Below the pieces are notes generated by a model. That model saw only the letters and a program-made list of their open reading frames with translations, ran no database searches and was not told where the DNA came from. Shown here one piece after another: positions 53,073-61,767 of a DNA stretch of 64,000 bases (within the stretch, counting starts at the first letter, position 1; each line of letters opens with the position of its first letter). Both the position numbers and the translations under genes were made by a program. The DNA is from Suilimivivens aceti (lineage in GTDB: Bacteria; Bacillota; Clostridia; Lachnospirales; Lachnospiraceae). The stretch lies in assembly GCF_025567405.1 (NCBI RefSeq), contig NZ_JAOQKJ010000001.1:248001-312000 (forward strand), given 5' to 3'.

Positions 53073-53674
53073 GTTTTATCGTTTTCTGTCTATGGCTCAC
53101 CTATGAGATACACAAAAGCAGACGAAAGGAAGAGCAGTCTGCAGATGCCTTCTGGGAGAGAGAGTCAGAGGCCAACCGGACAAGACGAAAGCCCCTTGAT
53201 GATCTTTCCTACATTACCATTCCCTTTGATACCCTTCCCATGGATACCATGAAGGATGACCCTGAAATAGCAGATTGCCATGACACCCTGCATAGCTTAT
53301 CGGAAGGACCTATTGTAAACCTTACAGGTATCAGCAACACCGACCTGAAGCTTATGTATGGTGCCCCCAATATCGGTCTTCTCACACAGTATGACCAGCG
53401 CTATACCGTCCTTGCCAGAACCCTGCAAAAGCTTGCAGCACTTTTATACCAGGGAGGCTGTATCAAAGATGCCGAAGCGATCCTTACCTTTGCCGTTTCC
53501 ACCAGAACCGATGTCAGTGCTTCCTACCGTCTTCTTGCCAGCATTTATAAGGAGCTCGGCACCCCTGAAAAGATCAATGACCTGATCCCGGTTGCTGAAG
53601 GTCTGAATTCGCCCATGGCTCCCCATATCGTTTCTTACCTTAAGGATGCGGCAGACGGCCATATGCCAGAATGA
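53051..53674 (+). CDS. Uncharacterised membrane-anchored protein with TPR-like C-terminal region
   Basis: 207 residues. The first 18 residues (FPFFASFIVFCLWLTYEI) form a membrane anchor, then a basic stretch (HKSRRKEE), a low-complexity region and, from about 115, helical repeats (LAALLYQGGCIKDAEAILTFA, YRLLASIYKELG) resembling TPR units. AAAGGA lies 8 nt before the ATG. Its 3' end overlaps the convergent exonuclease gene by 35 bp. I do not recognise the family. Soluble repeats facing the cytoplasm suggest a scaffold or interaction role. Confidence 0.75.
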   Translation: MKFPFFASFIVFCLWLTYEIHKSRRKEEQSADAFWERESEANRTRRKPLDDLSYITIPFDTLPMDTMKDDPEIADCHDTLHSLSEGPIVNLTGISNTDLKLMYGAPNIGLLTQYDQRYTVLARTLQKLAALLYQGGCIKDAEAILTFAVSTRTDVSASYRLLASIYKELGTPEKINDLIPVAEGLNSPMAPHIVSYLKDAADGHMPE

Positions 53675-54347
53675 TCTTGTCCGTGATCCGGCTTGCTTCA
53701 TTTCTGGTCAGCCTTTCCACATCATAGTCTGGTATTATTTTATGCCACTCAAGCAGACAATATAACCTTTCTTTCTGTTTTTTGGAGGCCGGTGATTCTT
53801 TTTTCACATGAAAGACCAGCCCTGACGGCCGATATGCCTCTTCATCCGGGAAATCCTGTACCAGTCTTTCATAAAGCATGGCTGCTGAAAGGGCATCACT
53901 GCCCGCCCTGTGGGAGGTTGTCTCAATTCCATAGTAACAGCACAGATCTGACAGCCTTCTGCTTGGAAGCTGCGGCAGGAACTTTCTTGCCAGCTTCAGC
54001 GTATCAATCCCTTTCTTATCGAAGGGAATTCCCTGATTCACCGCCGCCTTTTTCAGAAAAGAATAATCAAACAGGATCTGATGTCCCACAAGTACATCGT
54101 CCATCAAAAAATCCATTAGCGCTGGAAGCACCTCTTCTATCACAGGTGCGCTCATGAGTTCTTCATTCCGGATTCCTGTCAGTCCCTCTGTAAAATTACT
54201 GATCTGACAGCCCGGGTTCACAAGACTTTCCCATCTGGCCGCTTCCTTTCCATTCCGGATCCTTACCGCACCGATCTCTATGATCTTGTCTGTCTTTGGA
54301 TTTAAACCTGTCGTTTCCAGGTCCAGCGCTGTAAAATCCTGCAGCAT
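53640..54347 (-). CDS. DnaQ-like 3'-5' exonuclease
   Basis: 235 residues from the ATG at 54347, which lies one base past the TAG of the nth gene and has AAGGA eight bases upstream; a start 15 codons upstream would run through that stop. Exo I FTALDLETTGL (D, E), Exo II VGHQILFDYSFL and Exo III HRAGSDALSAA are all present, so the fold should be active. A C-terminal stretch (KKQKERLYCLL ... NEASRITDKII) is a small helical module often seen after such domains. Possible proofreading or RNA/DNA trimming role. Confidence 0.88.
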   Translation of the reverse strand: MLQDFTALDLETTGLNPKTDKIIEIGAVRIRNGKEAARWESLVNPGCQISNFTEGLTGIRNEELMSAPVIEEVLPALMDFLMDDVLVGHQILFDYSFLKKAAVNQGIPFDKKGIDTLKLARKFLPQLPSRRLSDLCCYYGIETTSHRAGSDALSAAMLYERLVQDFPDEEAYRPSGLVFHVKKESPASKKQKERLYCLLEWHKIIPDYDVERLTRNEASRITDKIILAYGRLPHP

Positions 54348-54348
54348 C

Positions 54349-55017
54349 CTACTTTTCCTTCCTCTTTTCTGCCTTTTTCTGCTCCTTCTCATAAGAGGGA
54401 CACAGATCCTTCAGGAAACACTCCTCACATTTGGGCGTAGGTGCCTTACAGATTGTCCTTCCAAGACGGATGATATGGATATTCCATAGAATCCAGTGAT
54501 CCTCCGGCAGCTTTTTCATCAGATCCAGCTCCACCTTCACGGGATCTGTTTCCTTCGTAATACCAAGCTTTCCAGAGATTCGCTTCACGTGAGTATCCAC
54601 AACAATACTGGGAATATGGTATATATTTCCCCGGATCACATTGGCCGTCTTTCGTCCTACTCCTGCGAGCGCTGTCAGAGCTTCGATATCCTGAGGCACC
54701 TCACCGCCATATTTCTCCGACAGCGCCTGACAGCAGGCAATGATATTCTTCGCCTTATTATGGTAAAAGCCCGTGGAATGAATATCCCTTTCCAGCTCTT
54801 TCAGATCTGCATTCGCAAAGGCATCCACGGACGGGTACTTTTTAAACAGATCCTCTGTCACGATATTTACTCTCGCATCTGTACACTGAGCACTCAGCAT
54901 GGTTGCGATCAGAAGCTGCCATGCATTTTCATGGTTCAGATAACATTTATAATCCGTTCCATATTCCTCATCCAGTCTGTCCAAAATCTTCTGTACCTTT
55001 TCACTTGTCCGTGCCAT
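54349..55017 (-). CDS. nth: Endonuclease III, DNA glycosylase/AP lyase
   Basis: 222 residues. Helix-hairpin-helix LAGVGRKTANVI with catalytic Lys123, Asp141 in VDTHVKR, and a C-terminal [4Fe-4S] loop with the Cys spacing C-x6-C-x2-C-x5-C (CKAPTPKCEECFLKDLC). It removes oxidised pyrimidines in base excision repair. One base separates it from the exonuclease start, so the two are translated together; transcription from dnaJ is blocked by the terminator at 55049-55080. Confidence 0.96.
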   Translation of the reverse strand: MARTSEKVQKILDRLDEEYGTDYKCYLNHENAWQLLIATMLSAQCTDARVNIVTEDLFKKYPSVDAFANADLKELERDIHSTGFYHNKAKNIIACCQALSEKYGGEVPQDIEALTALAGVGRKTANVIRGNIYHIPSIVVDTHVKRISGKLGITKETDPVKVELDLMKKLPEDHWILWNIHIIRLGRTICKAPTPKCEECFLKDLCPSYEKEQKKAEKRKEK

Positions 55018-55048
55018 TTTGTATTTCCTCTTTCTTACATTTAGTGCG

Positions 55049-55080
55049 AAAAAGCGTATTGGTACTCCAATACGCTTTTT
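55049..55080. terminator. Strong bidirectional terminator after dnaJ
   Basis: GCGTATTGG / CCAATACGC stem (55054-55062 and 55067-55075) with a 4-base loop, flanked by A5 and T5. It ends the dnaJ transcript on the minus strand, 17 bp beyond the dnaJ stop. Confidence 0.92.
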
Positions 55081-55096
55081 ATTTTCACAAATTTAT

Positions 55097-56266
55097 CTAT
55101 TTCCAGAACTTTTTCTTCTTGGTATCCTTAGAATCTGCTGTCTTGTCTGTCTGTGCCTTCTGCGCAGCATTCAGGCTGTCGCCTGTCAGTGCATCAAACT
55201 GCCTCAGGAGCTCCTTCGCCTCATGGGACAGCTTCTCCGGTGTCTGGACCACCAGTGTTACATAATGATCTCCCCTGACCTCTTTGTTCCGGAGAGTCGG
55301 AACCCCCTTTCCCTTCAGACGGACTCTGGTATCTGTCTGGGTTCCGGGCTTCACTTCGTAAATCACTTTACCATCCACAGTATCTACGACTACCTCACCG
55401 CCAAGTGCTGCGACCGCATAAGATACAGGAACATTGGAATAAATATCATAATCCTGTCTCTGGAAAATGGGATGACGTCCTACAATCACTTCTACCAGCA
55501 GATCACCTCTTGGTCCGCCGTTAGTACCCGGTTCACCCTTCTCCCTGATCCGGACGCTCTGTCCGTTATCAATACCTGCAGGAATGGAAACCTGGATCTT
55601 CTTTCTGCTGGCAATATATCCACTCCCGTGACAATCCGGACATTTCTCCTTGATCACCTTACCGGTTCCATTACAATCCGGGCAGGTCTGGACATTTCTG
55701 ACTGTTCCAAAGAAGGACTGCTGGGTAAAGACCACCTGTCCCTTGCCACCACACTTCTGACAGGTTTCCGGTGTGGTTCCCGCCTTGGCTCCGCTGCCAT
55801 GGCATGTCTTGCACTCATCCTTCAGTGTCAATTCTATTTCCTTATCCACGCCAAAAACAGCTTCTTCAAAGGTGATCCGCACACTGGTACGGATATTGGC
55901 ACCCTTCATGGGACCATTATTTCCTCTGGCGCTTCTGCGTCCTCCAAAGAAATCCCCAAAGATGTCACCGAAAATATCACCAAAATCTGCAGAATTAAAA
56001 TCAAAGCCGCCAAAGCCACCGCCACCGGCTCCTCCATCAAAGGCTGCATGACCAAACTGATCGTATTGTCTTCTCTTTTCAGGATCACTCAGCACTGCAT
56101 AGGCTTCGGACGCCTCTTTAAATTTCTTCTCCGCTTCTGCATCACCCGGGTTCATATCTGGATGATATTTCTTAGCAAGTACTCTGTATGCTTTTTTTAA
56201 TGCTGCATCATCAGCATTCTTATCTACACCAAGGACTTCGTAATAATCCCTTTTCTGTTCTGCCAT
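55097..56266 (-). CDS. dnaJ: Chaperone DnaJ
   Basis: 389 residues. J domain with YYEVLGVDKNA and HPD near 36-38, Gly/Phe-rich linker (about 75-110), zinc domain with four CxxCxGxG units (CKTCHGSG, CQKCGGKG, CPDCNGTG, CPDCHGSG), two C-terminal beta domains and a Lys-rich tail (KKKKFWK). It delivers clients to DnaK and stimulates its ATPase. Last gene of the hrcA operon; 93 bp with a hairpin separate it from dnaK. Confidence 0.97.
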   Translation of the reverse strand: MAEQKRDYYEVLGVDKNADDAALKKAYRVLAKKYHPDMNPGDAEAEKKFKEASEAYAVLSDPEKRRQYDQFGHAAFDGGAGGGGFGGFDFNSADFGDIFGDIFGDFFGGRRSARGNNGPMKGANIRTSVRITFEEAVFGVDKEIELTLKDECKTCHGSGAKAGTTPETCQKCGGKGQVVFTQQSFFGTVRNVQTCPDCNGTGKVIKEKCPDCHGSGYIASRKKIQVSIPAGIDNGQSVRIREKGEPGTNGGPRGDLLVEVIVGRHPIFQRQDYDIYSNVPVSYAVAALGGEVVVDTVDGKVIYEVKPGTQTDTRVRLKGKGVPTLRNKEVRGDHYVTLVVQTPEKLSHEAKELLRQFDALTGDSLNAAQKAQTDKTADSKDTKKKKFWK

Positions 56267-56292
56267 CTAATCAATCCTCAAACACTTCTATA

Positions 56293-56320
56293 GCGAGGTA
56301 TATATTACTATATACCCCGC
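56293..56320 (-). promoter_or_regulatory. Imperfect hairpin between dnaK and dnaJ
   Basis: GCG-A-GGTATA pairs with TATACC-C-CGC (one mismatch) around a short AT loop. No U-tract follows on either strand. It may be a processing site or attenuator that lowers dnaJ relative to dnaK. Confidence 0.45.
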
Positions 56321-56359
56321 CATTCATTTCTGATCATTTCAGATAGAATCTAATCTATC

Positions 56360-58246
56360 TTACACCTCTCTGTAGTCACCGTCAACTACATCATCTGCAG
56401 GTCCTGCACCTGCCCCGGCATCAGCTGCACCCTGGCCGCCCATGCCACTCATATCAGGTCCTGCCTGACCGCCCTGTGCCTGCTGCATGTTCTCATACAT
56501 CTTTGTGAACAGCTGCTGTGCACTGGTTGTCAGCTTTTCCTTGGCTGCCTTCAGCTCATCAATGTCATTGTCACTCATTTCCTGATCCTTGGTTCTCTCG
56601 AGGATATCCTTGACCGCTTTAAGATCTGCCTCAACAGAAGCCTTCTCAGAAGCATCGATCTTGTCTCCCACCTCGCTGAGAGCCTTTTCTGTCTGGAATA
56701 CGAAGGAATCTGCCTCGTTACGTGTATCAATGGCTTCCTTTCTCTTCTTATCCTGTGCTTCAAACTCAGCGGCTTCCTTAACAGCCTTATCAATTTCAGC
56801 ATCTGACATGTTGGAGCCTGCTGTAATGGTAATGTGCTGTTCCTTACCTGTACCAAGATCCTTTGCAGATACATTTACAATACCGTTTGCATCGATATCA
56901 AAGGTAACCTCGATCTGCGGAACACCTCTCATTGCCGGAGGGATACCATCCAGTCTGAACTGTCCAAGAGACTTGTTATCTCTTGCAAACTGTCTTTCAC
57001 CCTGTACAACGTTGATATCAACGGCTGTCTGGTTATCTGCTGCGGTAGAGAAGATCTGGCTCTTCTTGGTAGGAATTGTTGTATTTCTCTCAATCAGCCT
57101 TGTTGCGATACCACCCATGGTCTCAATGGAAAGAGAAAGGGGTGTTACATCCAGAAGCAGGATCTCACCTGCACCGGCATCGCCTGCCAGCTTACCGCCC
57201 TGGATAGAAGCACCAAGTGCTACACACTCATCAGGGTTCAGGCTCTTGCTGGGTTCTTTGCCTGTTAACTGTCTTACCTTATCCTGTACAGCAGGAATAC
57301 GTGTGGAACCGCCTACCAGTAATACCTGACCTAAATCTGCATTGGTAATTCCAGCATCCTTCATAGCGTTCTGAACAGGGATTGCTGTTCTCTCTACAAG
57401 CTCATGTGTCAGTTCATCAAACTTAGCTCTTGTAAGGTTCATATCAAAGTGCTTCGGTCCTTCAGCAGTTGCTGTGATGAAAGGCAGGTTGATATTGGTT
57501 GTTGTTGCGGAAGACAGCTCCTTCTTTGCCTTCTCTGCAGCTTCCTTTAATCTCTGAAGTGCCATCTTGTCATTTGACAGATCCACACCCTCTGCTTTCT
57601 TGAACTCATCGATCATCCACTGTGTCAGTCTGTTATCAAAGTCATCACCGCCAAGGTGTGTATCACCGTTTGTAGCAAGAACTTCGATGACACCGTCACC
57701 GATCTCAATGATGGAAACATCGAAGGTACCACCACCAAGGTCATAAACCATGATCTTCTGCTCTTTTTCATTATCAAGTCCATAAGCCAGTGCTGCTGCT
57801 GTAGGCTCGTTGATGATACGCTTTACATCAAGGCCAGCGATCTTACCTGCATCCTTGGTTGCCTGACGCTGTGCGTCATTGAAGTACGCGGGAACAGTGA
57901 TAACTGCCTCTGTTACCTTCTCACCAAGGTAGCTCTCAGCATCTGCTTTCAGCTTCTGAAGGATCATAGCTGAAATCTGCTGAGGAGAATACTTCTTACC
58001 ATTAATTGTACGTCCTCTGTCAGTACCCATATCTCTCTTAATAGAAGAAATGGTGTTCTCTGCATTAGTAACTGCCTGACGCTTTGCAGGCTCACCGATC
58101 AGTCTCTCTCCTGTCTTTGTGAATGCTACGACAGAGGGAGTTGTTCTTGCGCCTTCTGCGTTGGCGATAACGGTGGGCTTACCACCTTCCATAACTGCTA
58201 CGCAGCTGTTTGTTGTACCTAAGTCAATACCAATGATCTTACTCAT
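56360..58246 (-). CDS. dnaK: Chaperone DnaK (Hsp70)
   Basis: 628 residues. Nucleotide domain begins IGIDLGTTNSCVAVMEGG, with VPAYFNDAQRQATKDAG, YDLGGGTFDVSI and VGGSTRIPAVQ; substrate domain begins near 390, with Ala/Gly-rich low-complexity tail. Size and motifs are standard for Gram-positive DnaK. It folds client proteins with GrpE as nucleotide exchanger and DnaJ as partner. Repressed together with the operon by HrcA through CIRCE upstream of hrcA; no second CIRCE seen before dnaK. Confidence 0.98.
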   Translation of the reverse strand: MSKIIGIDLGTTNSCVAVMEGGKPTVIANAEGARTTPSVVAFTKTGERLIGEPAKRQAVTNAENTISSIKRDMGTDRGRTINGKKYSPQQISAMILQKLKADAESYLGEKVTEAVITVPAYFNDAQRQATKDAGKIAGLDVKRIINEPTAAALAYGLDNEKEQKIMVYDLGGGTFDVSIIEIGDGVIEVLATNGDTHLGGDDFDNRLTQWMIDEFKKAEGVDLSNDKMALQRLKEAAEKAKKELSSATTTNINLPFITATAEGPKHFDMNLTRAKFDELTHELVERTAIPVQNAMKDAGITNADLGQVLLVGGSTRIPAVQDKVRQLTGKEPSKSLNPDECVALGASIQGGKLAGDAGAGEILLLDVTPLSLSIETMGGIATRLIERNTTIPTKKSQIFSTAADNQTAVDINVVQGERQFARDNKSLGQFRLDGIPPAMRGVPQIEVTFDIDANGIVNVSAKDLGTGKEQHITITAGSNMSDAEIDKAVKEAAEFEAQDKKRKEAIDTRNEADSFVFQTEKALSEVGDKIDASEKASVEADLKAVKDILERTKDQEMSDNDIDELKAAKEKLTTSAQQLFTKMYENMQQAQGGQAGPDMSGMGGQGAADAGAGAGPADDVVDGDYREV

Positions 58247-58317
58247 AATTCTCTCCTCCTGAAAGTTTAATCTCTTTTATTGTTCTGTTACATTGAAAAA
58301 TAACTGTGATTCCTTTA

Positions 58318-58947
58318 TTAAACAACTACTGCTACCATACTGTGCCTTACTACAGCATCTCTGTAAGTATAGCCCTTTAAAAGCTCCTGAGCAATCACAC
58401 CGGACTCATACTCATCGCTTTCTACCTGCATCACTGCATTGTGCAGCGCCGGGTCAAATTCCTCTCCCACTGCCGGTATGACCTTTACCTCCATCTTGTC
58501 AAGCTCTGTCATGAGCTGTCTGTAGATCATCTCCATACCTTCTGCAAAAGGAGTACCCTTCTCCTCTTCCGGGATCGTGGCCAGACCTCTTTCGAAGTTA
58601 TCTACCACGGGAAGGATCTTCTCGATCACACTTTTCGCACCGGTTTCAAACATTGCTGTCTTTTCCTTGTCGGTACGCTTACGGAAGTTATCAAATTCAG
58701 CCATCTGGCGTCTGACCTTATCCTCCAGCTCTTCGATCTTCTCCTTCATGGCATCCTGCTTCTTGTCTGCCTTCTGTTTCTTCTTGAAAGCCTTCTTATC
58801 TTCTTTGGCTTCCTCTTCCTGCACTTTTTCTGTCTCTTCAGAAGCTTCTTCCACTTCTGCTTCCTCTGCGGGTGTCTCCGGTTCCTCTTCCGGTGTTTCT
58901 ATTTCAATTTCTTTCTTAATATCCTTTTCATCTGCCATCTGCTTCAT
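58318..58947 (-). CDS. grpE: Nucleotide exchange factor GrpE
   Basis: 209 residues. Long acidic and coiled-coil N-terminus (EEPETPAEEAEVEEASEE...), then KEKTAMFETGAKSVIEKILPVVDNFERGL and the C-terminal beta domain with PAVGEEFDPALHNAVM. AAGGAG precedes the ATG at 58947; an ATG three codons later is possible. It releases ADP from DnaK. Gap of about 70 bp to dnaK without terminator. Confidence 0.95.
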   Translation of the reverse strand: MKQMADEKDIKKEIEIETPEEEPETPAEEAEVEEASEETEKVQEEEAKEDKKAFKKKQKADKKQDAMKEKIEELEDKVRRQMAEFDNFRKRTDKEKTAMFETGAKSVIEKILPVVDNFERGLATIPEEEKGTPFAEGMEMIYRQLMTELDKMEVKVIPAVGEEFDPALHNAVMQVESDEYESGVIAQELLKGYTYRDAVVRHSMVAVVV

Positions 58948-58958
58948 TCCTCTCCTTG

Positions 58959-59999
58959 CTATGTCTTTTTATTGTAAAGCTCATCAAGCTGATGCGTAAT
59001 GGTCTTCAGAGTTCCAATTACCTTATCGTAGTCCATACGCTTTGGTCCGATAATTCCTATCGTACCTCTCATGCCTTCTCCCAGTTCATAGGTGGCAGTT
59101 ACCACACTGCAGTCCTGCATGGACTGGATCTGAGTCTCGTTTCCGATATAAACCTGAATGCCTGTTTCATTATTATCAGAAAGGCTGTCCTGTACAAGCT
59201 CCGTCAGCTTATCCTTCTCTTCGAAGGTATTGATCAGCTCACTCGCCTTCTGCTGGTCTGCCAATTCAGGATACCTGAAAATATTATTGGCTCCGCTTGT
59301 ATAGATCTCAAGATCCTCTTCCTCTTTAATCCCTTCTGCAAGCGCATCTACCACGTCTCCAACGATGGTACTGTGTATGCCTGCCTGCTGCTTCATCCTT
59401 GTGATCATAGGAAGATTGATCTCCTCCGGTGCCAGCCCGCTTAAATGTGTATTCAGCAGGATGTTCAGCTTCAGAAGTGTTTCATCATCCAGCTCCTCTG
59501 CTACGGGAAGGATATTGTTCTTGATCATATTCCCTTCCATAACGATCACAGCAAGCAGCTGATTCTTATCTACTCTGGAAAGCTGCAGGAATTTGATCTT
59601 GTTCTTATGAACTGCCGGTGCCGAGATCATGGAGGCATAGTTGGTATTCACCGCCAGAAGCTTTGCTACCTGCTTCAGCAGATTATCCATCTTATCTTCC
59701 TTCTCCAGAATGAGCTCCTTCAGTTCTTCCAGTTCCTTATCCTTCTTCTCCATCATAGTATCCACATATAAGCGGTATCCCTTGTCAGAAGGAATTCTTC
59801 CTGCGGAGGTATGGGGCTGCAAAATATAGCCCATCTCTTCCAGATCAGCCATCTCGTTCCGTATCGTTGCCGAACTAAGATTCAGATCTGTATATTTGGA
59901 AATGGTCCTGCTTCCCACCGGTTCCCCGGTTTCCAGGTAATTACGGATAATAGCCTGCATGATCTTAATCTTTCTGTCATCCAGCTGCATATCCGTCAT
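58959..59999 (-). CDS. hrcA: Heat-inducible transcription repressor HrcA
   Basis: 346 residues from the ATG at 59999 (GGAAAGGGG site). Starts further upstream would begin with a GTG at 60035 inside the CIRCE operator, so are rejected. Winged helix region with GSRTISKYTDLNLSSATIRNEMADLEEMG, HTSAGRIPSDKGYRLYVD near 75-92, dimer domain after. It binds CIRCE and represses the operon until GroEL is titrated by unfolded protein. Ends 12 bp before grpE. Confidence 0.96.
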   Translation of the reverse strand: MTDMQLDDRKIKIMQAIIRNYLETGEPVGSRTISKYTDLNLSSATIRNEMADLEEMGYILQPHTSAGRIPSDKGYRLYVDTMMEKKDKELEELKELILEKEDKMDNLLKQVAKLLAVNTNYASMISAPAVHKNKIKFLQLSRVDKNQLLAVIVMEGNMIKNNILPVAEELDDETLLKLNILLNTHLSGLAPEEINLPMITRMKQQAGIHSTIVGDVVDALAEGIKEEEDLEIYTSGANNIFRYPELADQQKASELINTFEEKDKLTELVQDSLSDNNETGIQVYIGNETQIQSMQDCSVVTATYELGEGMRGTIGIIGPKRMDYDKVIGTLKTITHQLDELYNKKT

Positions 60000-60028
60000 C
60001 CCCTTTCCAACTCTTTCTTTTATGGTTG

Positions 60029-60055
60029 TTAGCACTCAACTCATTAGAGTGCTAA
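60029..60055. promoter_or_regulatory. CIRCE operator of the hrcA-grpE-dnaK-dnaJ operon
   Basis: TTAGCACTC, 9 bases, GAGTGCTAA: a perfect match to the CIRCE consensus, 30 bp before the chosen hrcA start. HrcA binds here and blocks the operon. Confidence 0.98.
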
Positions 60056-60069
60056 TATCTACATAACAT

Positions 60070-60098
60070 AAACTATCACTTACTATGGGTATTGTCAA
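60070..60098 (-). promoter_or_regulatory. Promoter of the hrcA operon
   Basis: Perfect TTGACA (60098-60093), 17-bp spacer, weak TAGTTT (60075-60070) on the minus strand, just upstream of CIRCE. The poor -10 is unusual for a heat-shock operon; alternative -10 boxes are nearby. Confidence 0.55.
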
Positions 60099-60145
60099 CA
60101 GCTATAACGAAAATATTTATTAAAAAATTCTAAAGATTATAAAGA

Positions 60146-60171
60146 AAAACCCTGCAGGAAAATCCTGCAGG
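60146..60171. terminator. Terminator after the DUF6465 gene
   Basis: CCTGCAGGA / TCCTGCAGG stem, 3-base loop (60151-60171), with TTTTT following on the minus strand. The stop at 60247 lies about 76 bp upstream. Confidence 0.85.
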
Positions 60172-60246
60172 ATTTCTAATTTTTCTCATATATTCCGACC
60201 TTTAAGATCAGTCGCCGGATCTTCTTTCGCTGTACGATATCTTACT

Positions 60247-60705
60247 TTAGATAAAGAAGCTTCCTGTAATACTGCCGTTTACAACGAAGTATGTAGTATT
60301 CTCTTCAGGCTTTACATAAAGCTCTACATTCCTGATATCTTCTTCTCTTCCATTCATGTCATATTTCCATACATCCCTGAAGATCTTCATCAGATCATCC
60401 GGTGTATAGGACTTGCCGCTGAACTGGAAGTTTACGGTTTCTTCTACTTTAGCCGCCTTCTTAACAGGTGCTTTCTTCTCTTCCTTAGCTGCAGGTGCTG
60501 CTGCCTTCTTTACTTCAGCTTTCTTAGCAGGTGCCTTCTTGGCAGGCGCTTTCTTTTCTGCCTTGGCTGCCGGCGCTGCCTTCTTTGCTTCAGCTTCCTT
60601 AACAGGTGCTGCTGCCTTGACCTCAGGCTTCTTCTCTTCTGCTGCCTTGACTGCTGGTGCTGCCTTGGCGACTACCTTTGCTGTTGTCTTCTTAACTTCT
60701 TCCAT
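60247..60705 (-). CDS. DUF6465-like protein with Lys/Ala/Pro-rich histone H1-like tail
   Basis: 152 residues from the ATG at 60705 (AAAGGAG eight bases upstream). The first 90 residues are almost only Lys, Ala, Pro, Glu and Val (AKKAAPAAKAEKKAPAKK), like bacterial histone H1-like tails. The C-terminal 60 residues form a small folded domain (NFQFSGKSYTPDDLMKIF ... YFVVNGSITGSFFI) that I link to DUF6465 of clostridia. It may bind nucleic acid or another polyanion through the tail. It has its own near-perfect promoter and terminator, so it is a single-gene unit. Confidence 0.85.
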   Translation of the reverse strand: MEEVKKTTAKVVAKAAPAVKAAEEKKPEVKAAAPVKEAEAKKAAPAAKAEKKAPAKKAPAKKAEVKKAAAPAAKEEKKAPVKKAAKVEETVNFQFSGKSYTPDDLMKIFRDVWKYDMNGREEDIRNVELYVKPEENTTYFVVNGSITGSFFI

Positions 60706-60823
60706 AACAATGACTCCTTTCACACAAGAGCAGATCTCTCATGTCAATCAGCCGGTGAAAGCAGATACGCTGACACACGTAAGGGTTCTCACCTGCATGA
60801 ATTAGTATCTATATCATGATGAA

Positions 60824-60852
60824 AGTGTACTCCATAATTGAAATCCTGTCAA
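60824..60852 (-). promoter_or_regulatory. Promoter of the DUF6465 gene
   Basis: TTGACA (60852-60847), 17-bp spacer, TACACT (60829-60824) on the minus strand, with a leader of about 110 nt. It is the strongest consensus match in the window and overlaps the uppP stop region. Confidence 0.8.
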
Positions 60853-60855
60853 CTT

Positions 60856-61767
60856 TCAGGCAGATAAGCCAAAATACAGAAGTACCAGGATGCCTAAAGC
60901 AATACGATACCAGCCAAAAACCTTAAAGTCATGCTTCTTGATATAGCCCATCAGAAACCGCAGTACAAACACAGAGACAATAAACGATACCACCGTGCCG
61001 GTGAGCAGGCATGCCATTTCCATACCACTGAAGTCAAAGCCAAATTTTACTACCTTCAGAAGGCTTGCACCAAACATGACCGGGATCGCCAGGAAAAAGG
61101 TAAACTCTGCCGCTACCGTTCTGGAAATACCGATCATGATCGCACCAAGGATAGTAGCTCCGGATCTGGATGTGCCTGGAAGCGCTGCTGCCACAAGCTG
61201 ACACAGACCAATGATCAGTGCATCCCTGTAGGTTAGCTGGGTTAGCTTTGTTGTCACCGGTGTCCGGTTCTTATTCCAGTTCTCGATCACGATAAACAGA
61301 ATACCTACAAGGACCAGCATCACAGCGACCACGATCACCTGTACAGTCACACCGCTTTCTCCGATCTCCTTTTCAAAAGCAGCACTGACCATATCATCAA
61401 AAAGAAGTCCGTAGATCACTGCCGGGATACAGGCCACTACGATCTTGACCCACATCCAGAAGGCATCCATGCTCAGCGCCACATTTCCCACTGCCGGATC
61501 CTTGGCGCTCTTCACGATGCCACCCTTTCTGGAGCGGAGATTCTTTTTGCTGTAGAAAGGCCAGATCTTATTCCAGAACAGAACCACAACTGCCAGAATG
61601 GCTCCAAGCTGGATGACCACATCAAACATCTGGAAAAATCCATCACTGGTCTCCTGAAACGGGATCAGCCTTTCTACCAGGATCAGGTGTCCGGTACTGC
61701 TGATCGGCAGCCATTCCGTGATGCCTTCCACGATTCCGTAGACGATTGCCTTTATGATCTCTAACAT
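60856..61767 (-). CDS. uppP: Undecaprenyl-diphosphate phosphatase UppP (BacA)
   Basis: 303 residues with about 8 membrane helices. EGITEWLPISSTGH at 14-27 and PGTSRSGATIL near 197-207 are the two catalytic blocks of UppP. It recycles undecaprenyl diphosphate to the monophosphate used by wall and polysaccharide synthesis, so it supports the PglC-dependent locus too. Its ATG overlaps the patatin stop by 7 bp. Common bacitracin-tolerance factor. Confidence 0.96.
   Translation of the reverse strand: MLEIIKAIVYGIVEGITEWLPISSTGHLILVERLIPFQETSDGFFQMFDVVIQLGAILAVVVLFWNKIWPFYSKKNLRSRKGGIVKSAKDPAVGNVALSMDAFWMWVKIVVACIPAVIYGLLFDDMVSAAFEKEIGESGVTVQVIVVAVMLVLVGILFIVIENWNKNRTPVTTKLTQLTYRDALIIGLCQLVAAALPGTSRSGATILGAIMIGISRTVAAEFTFFLAIPVMFGASLLKVVKFGFDFSGMEMACLLTGTVVSFIVSVFVLRFLMGYIKKHDFKVFGWYRIALGILVLLYFGLSA

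Noticed and set aside
55019..56200. 393-codon plus-strand open frame
   Set aside because: Shadow of dnaJ, whose J domain and zinc motifs are unmistakable on the minus strand.
60413..60805. Alanine-rich plus-strand open frame
   Set aside because: Arises from the low-complexity Lys/Ala codons of the DUF6465 gene read backwards; no ribosome site.
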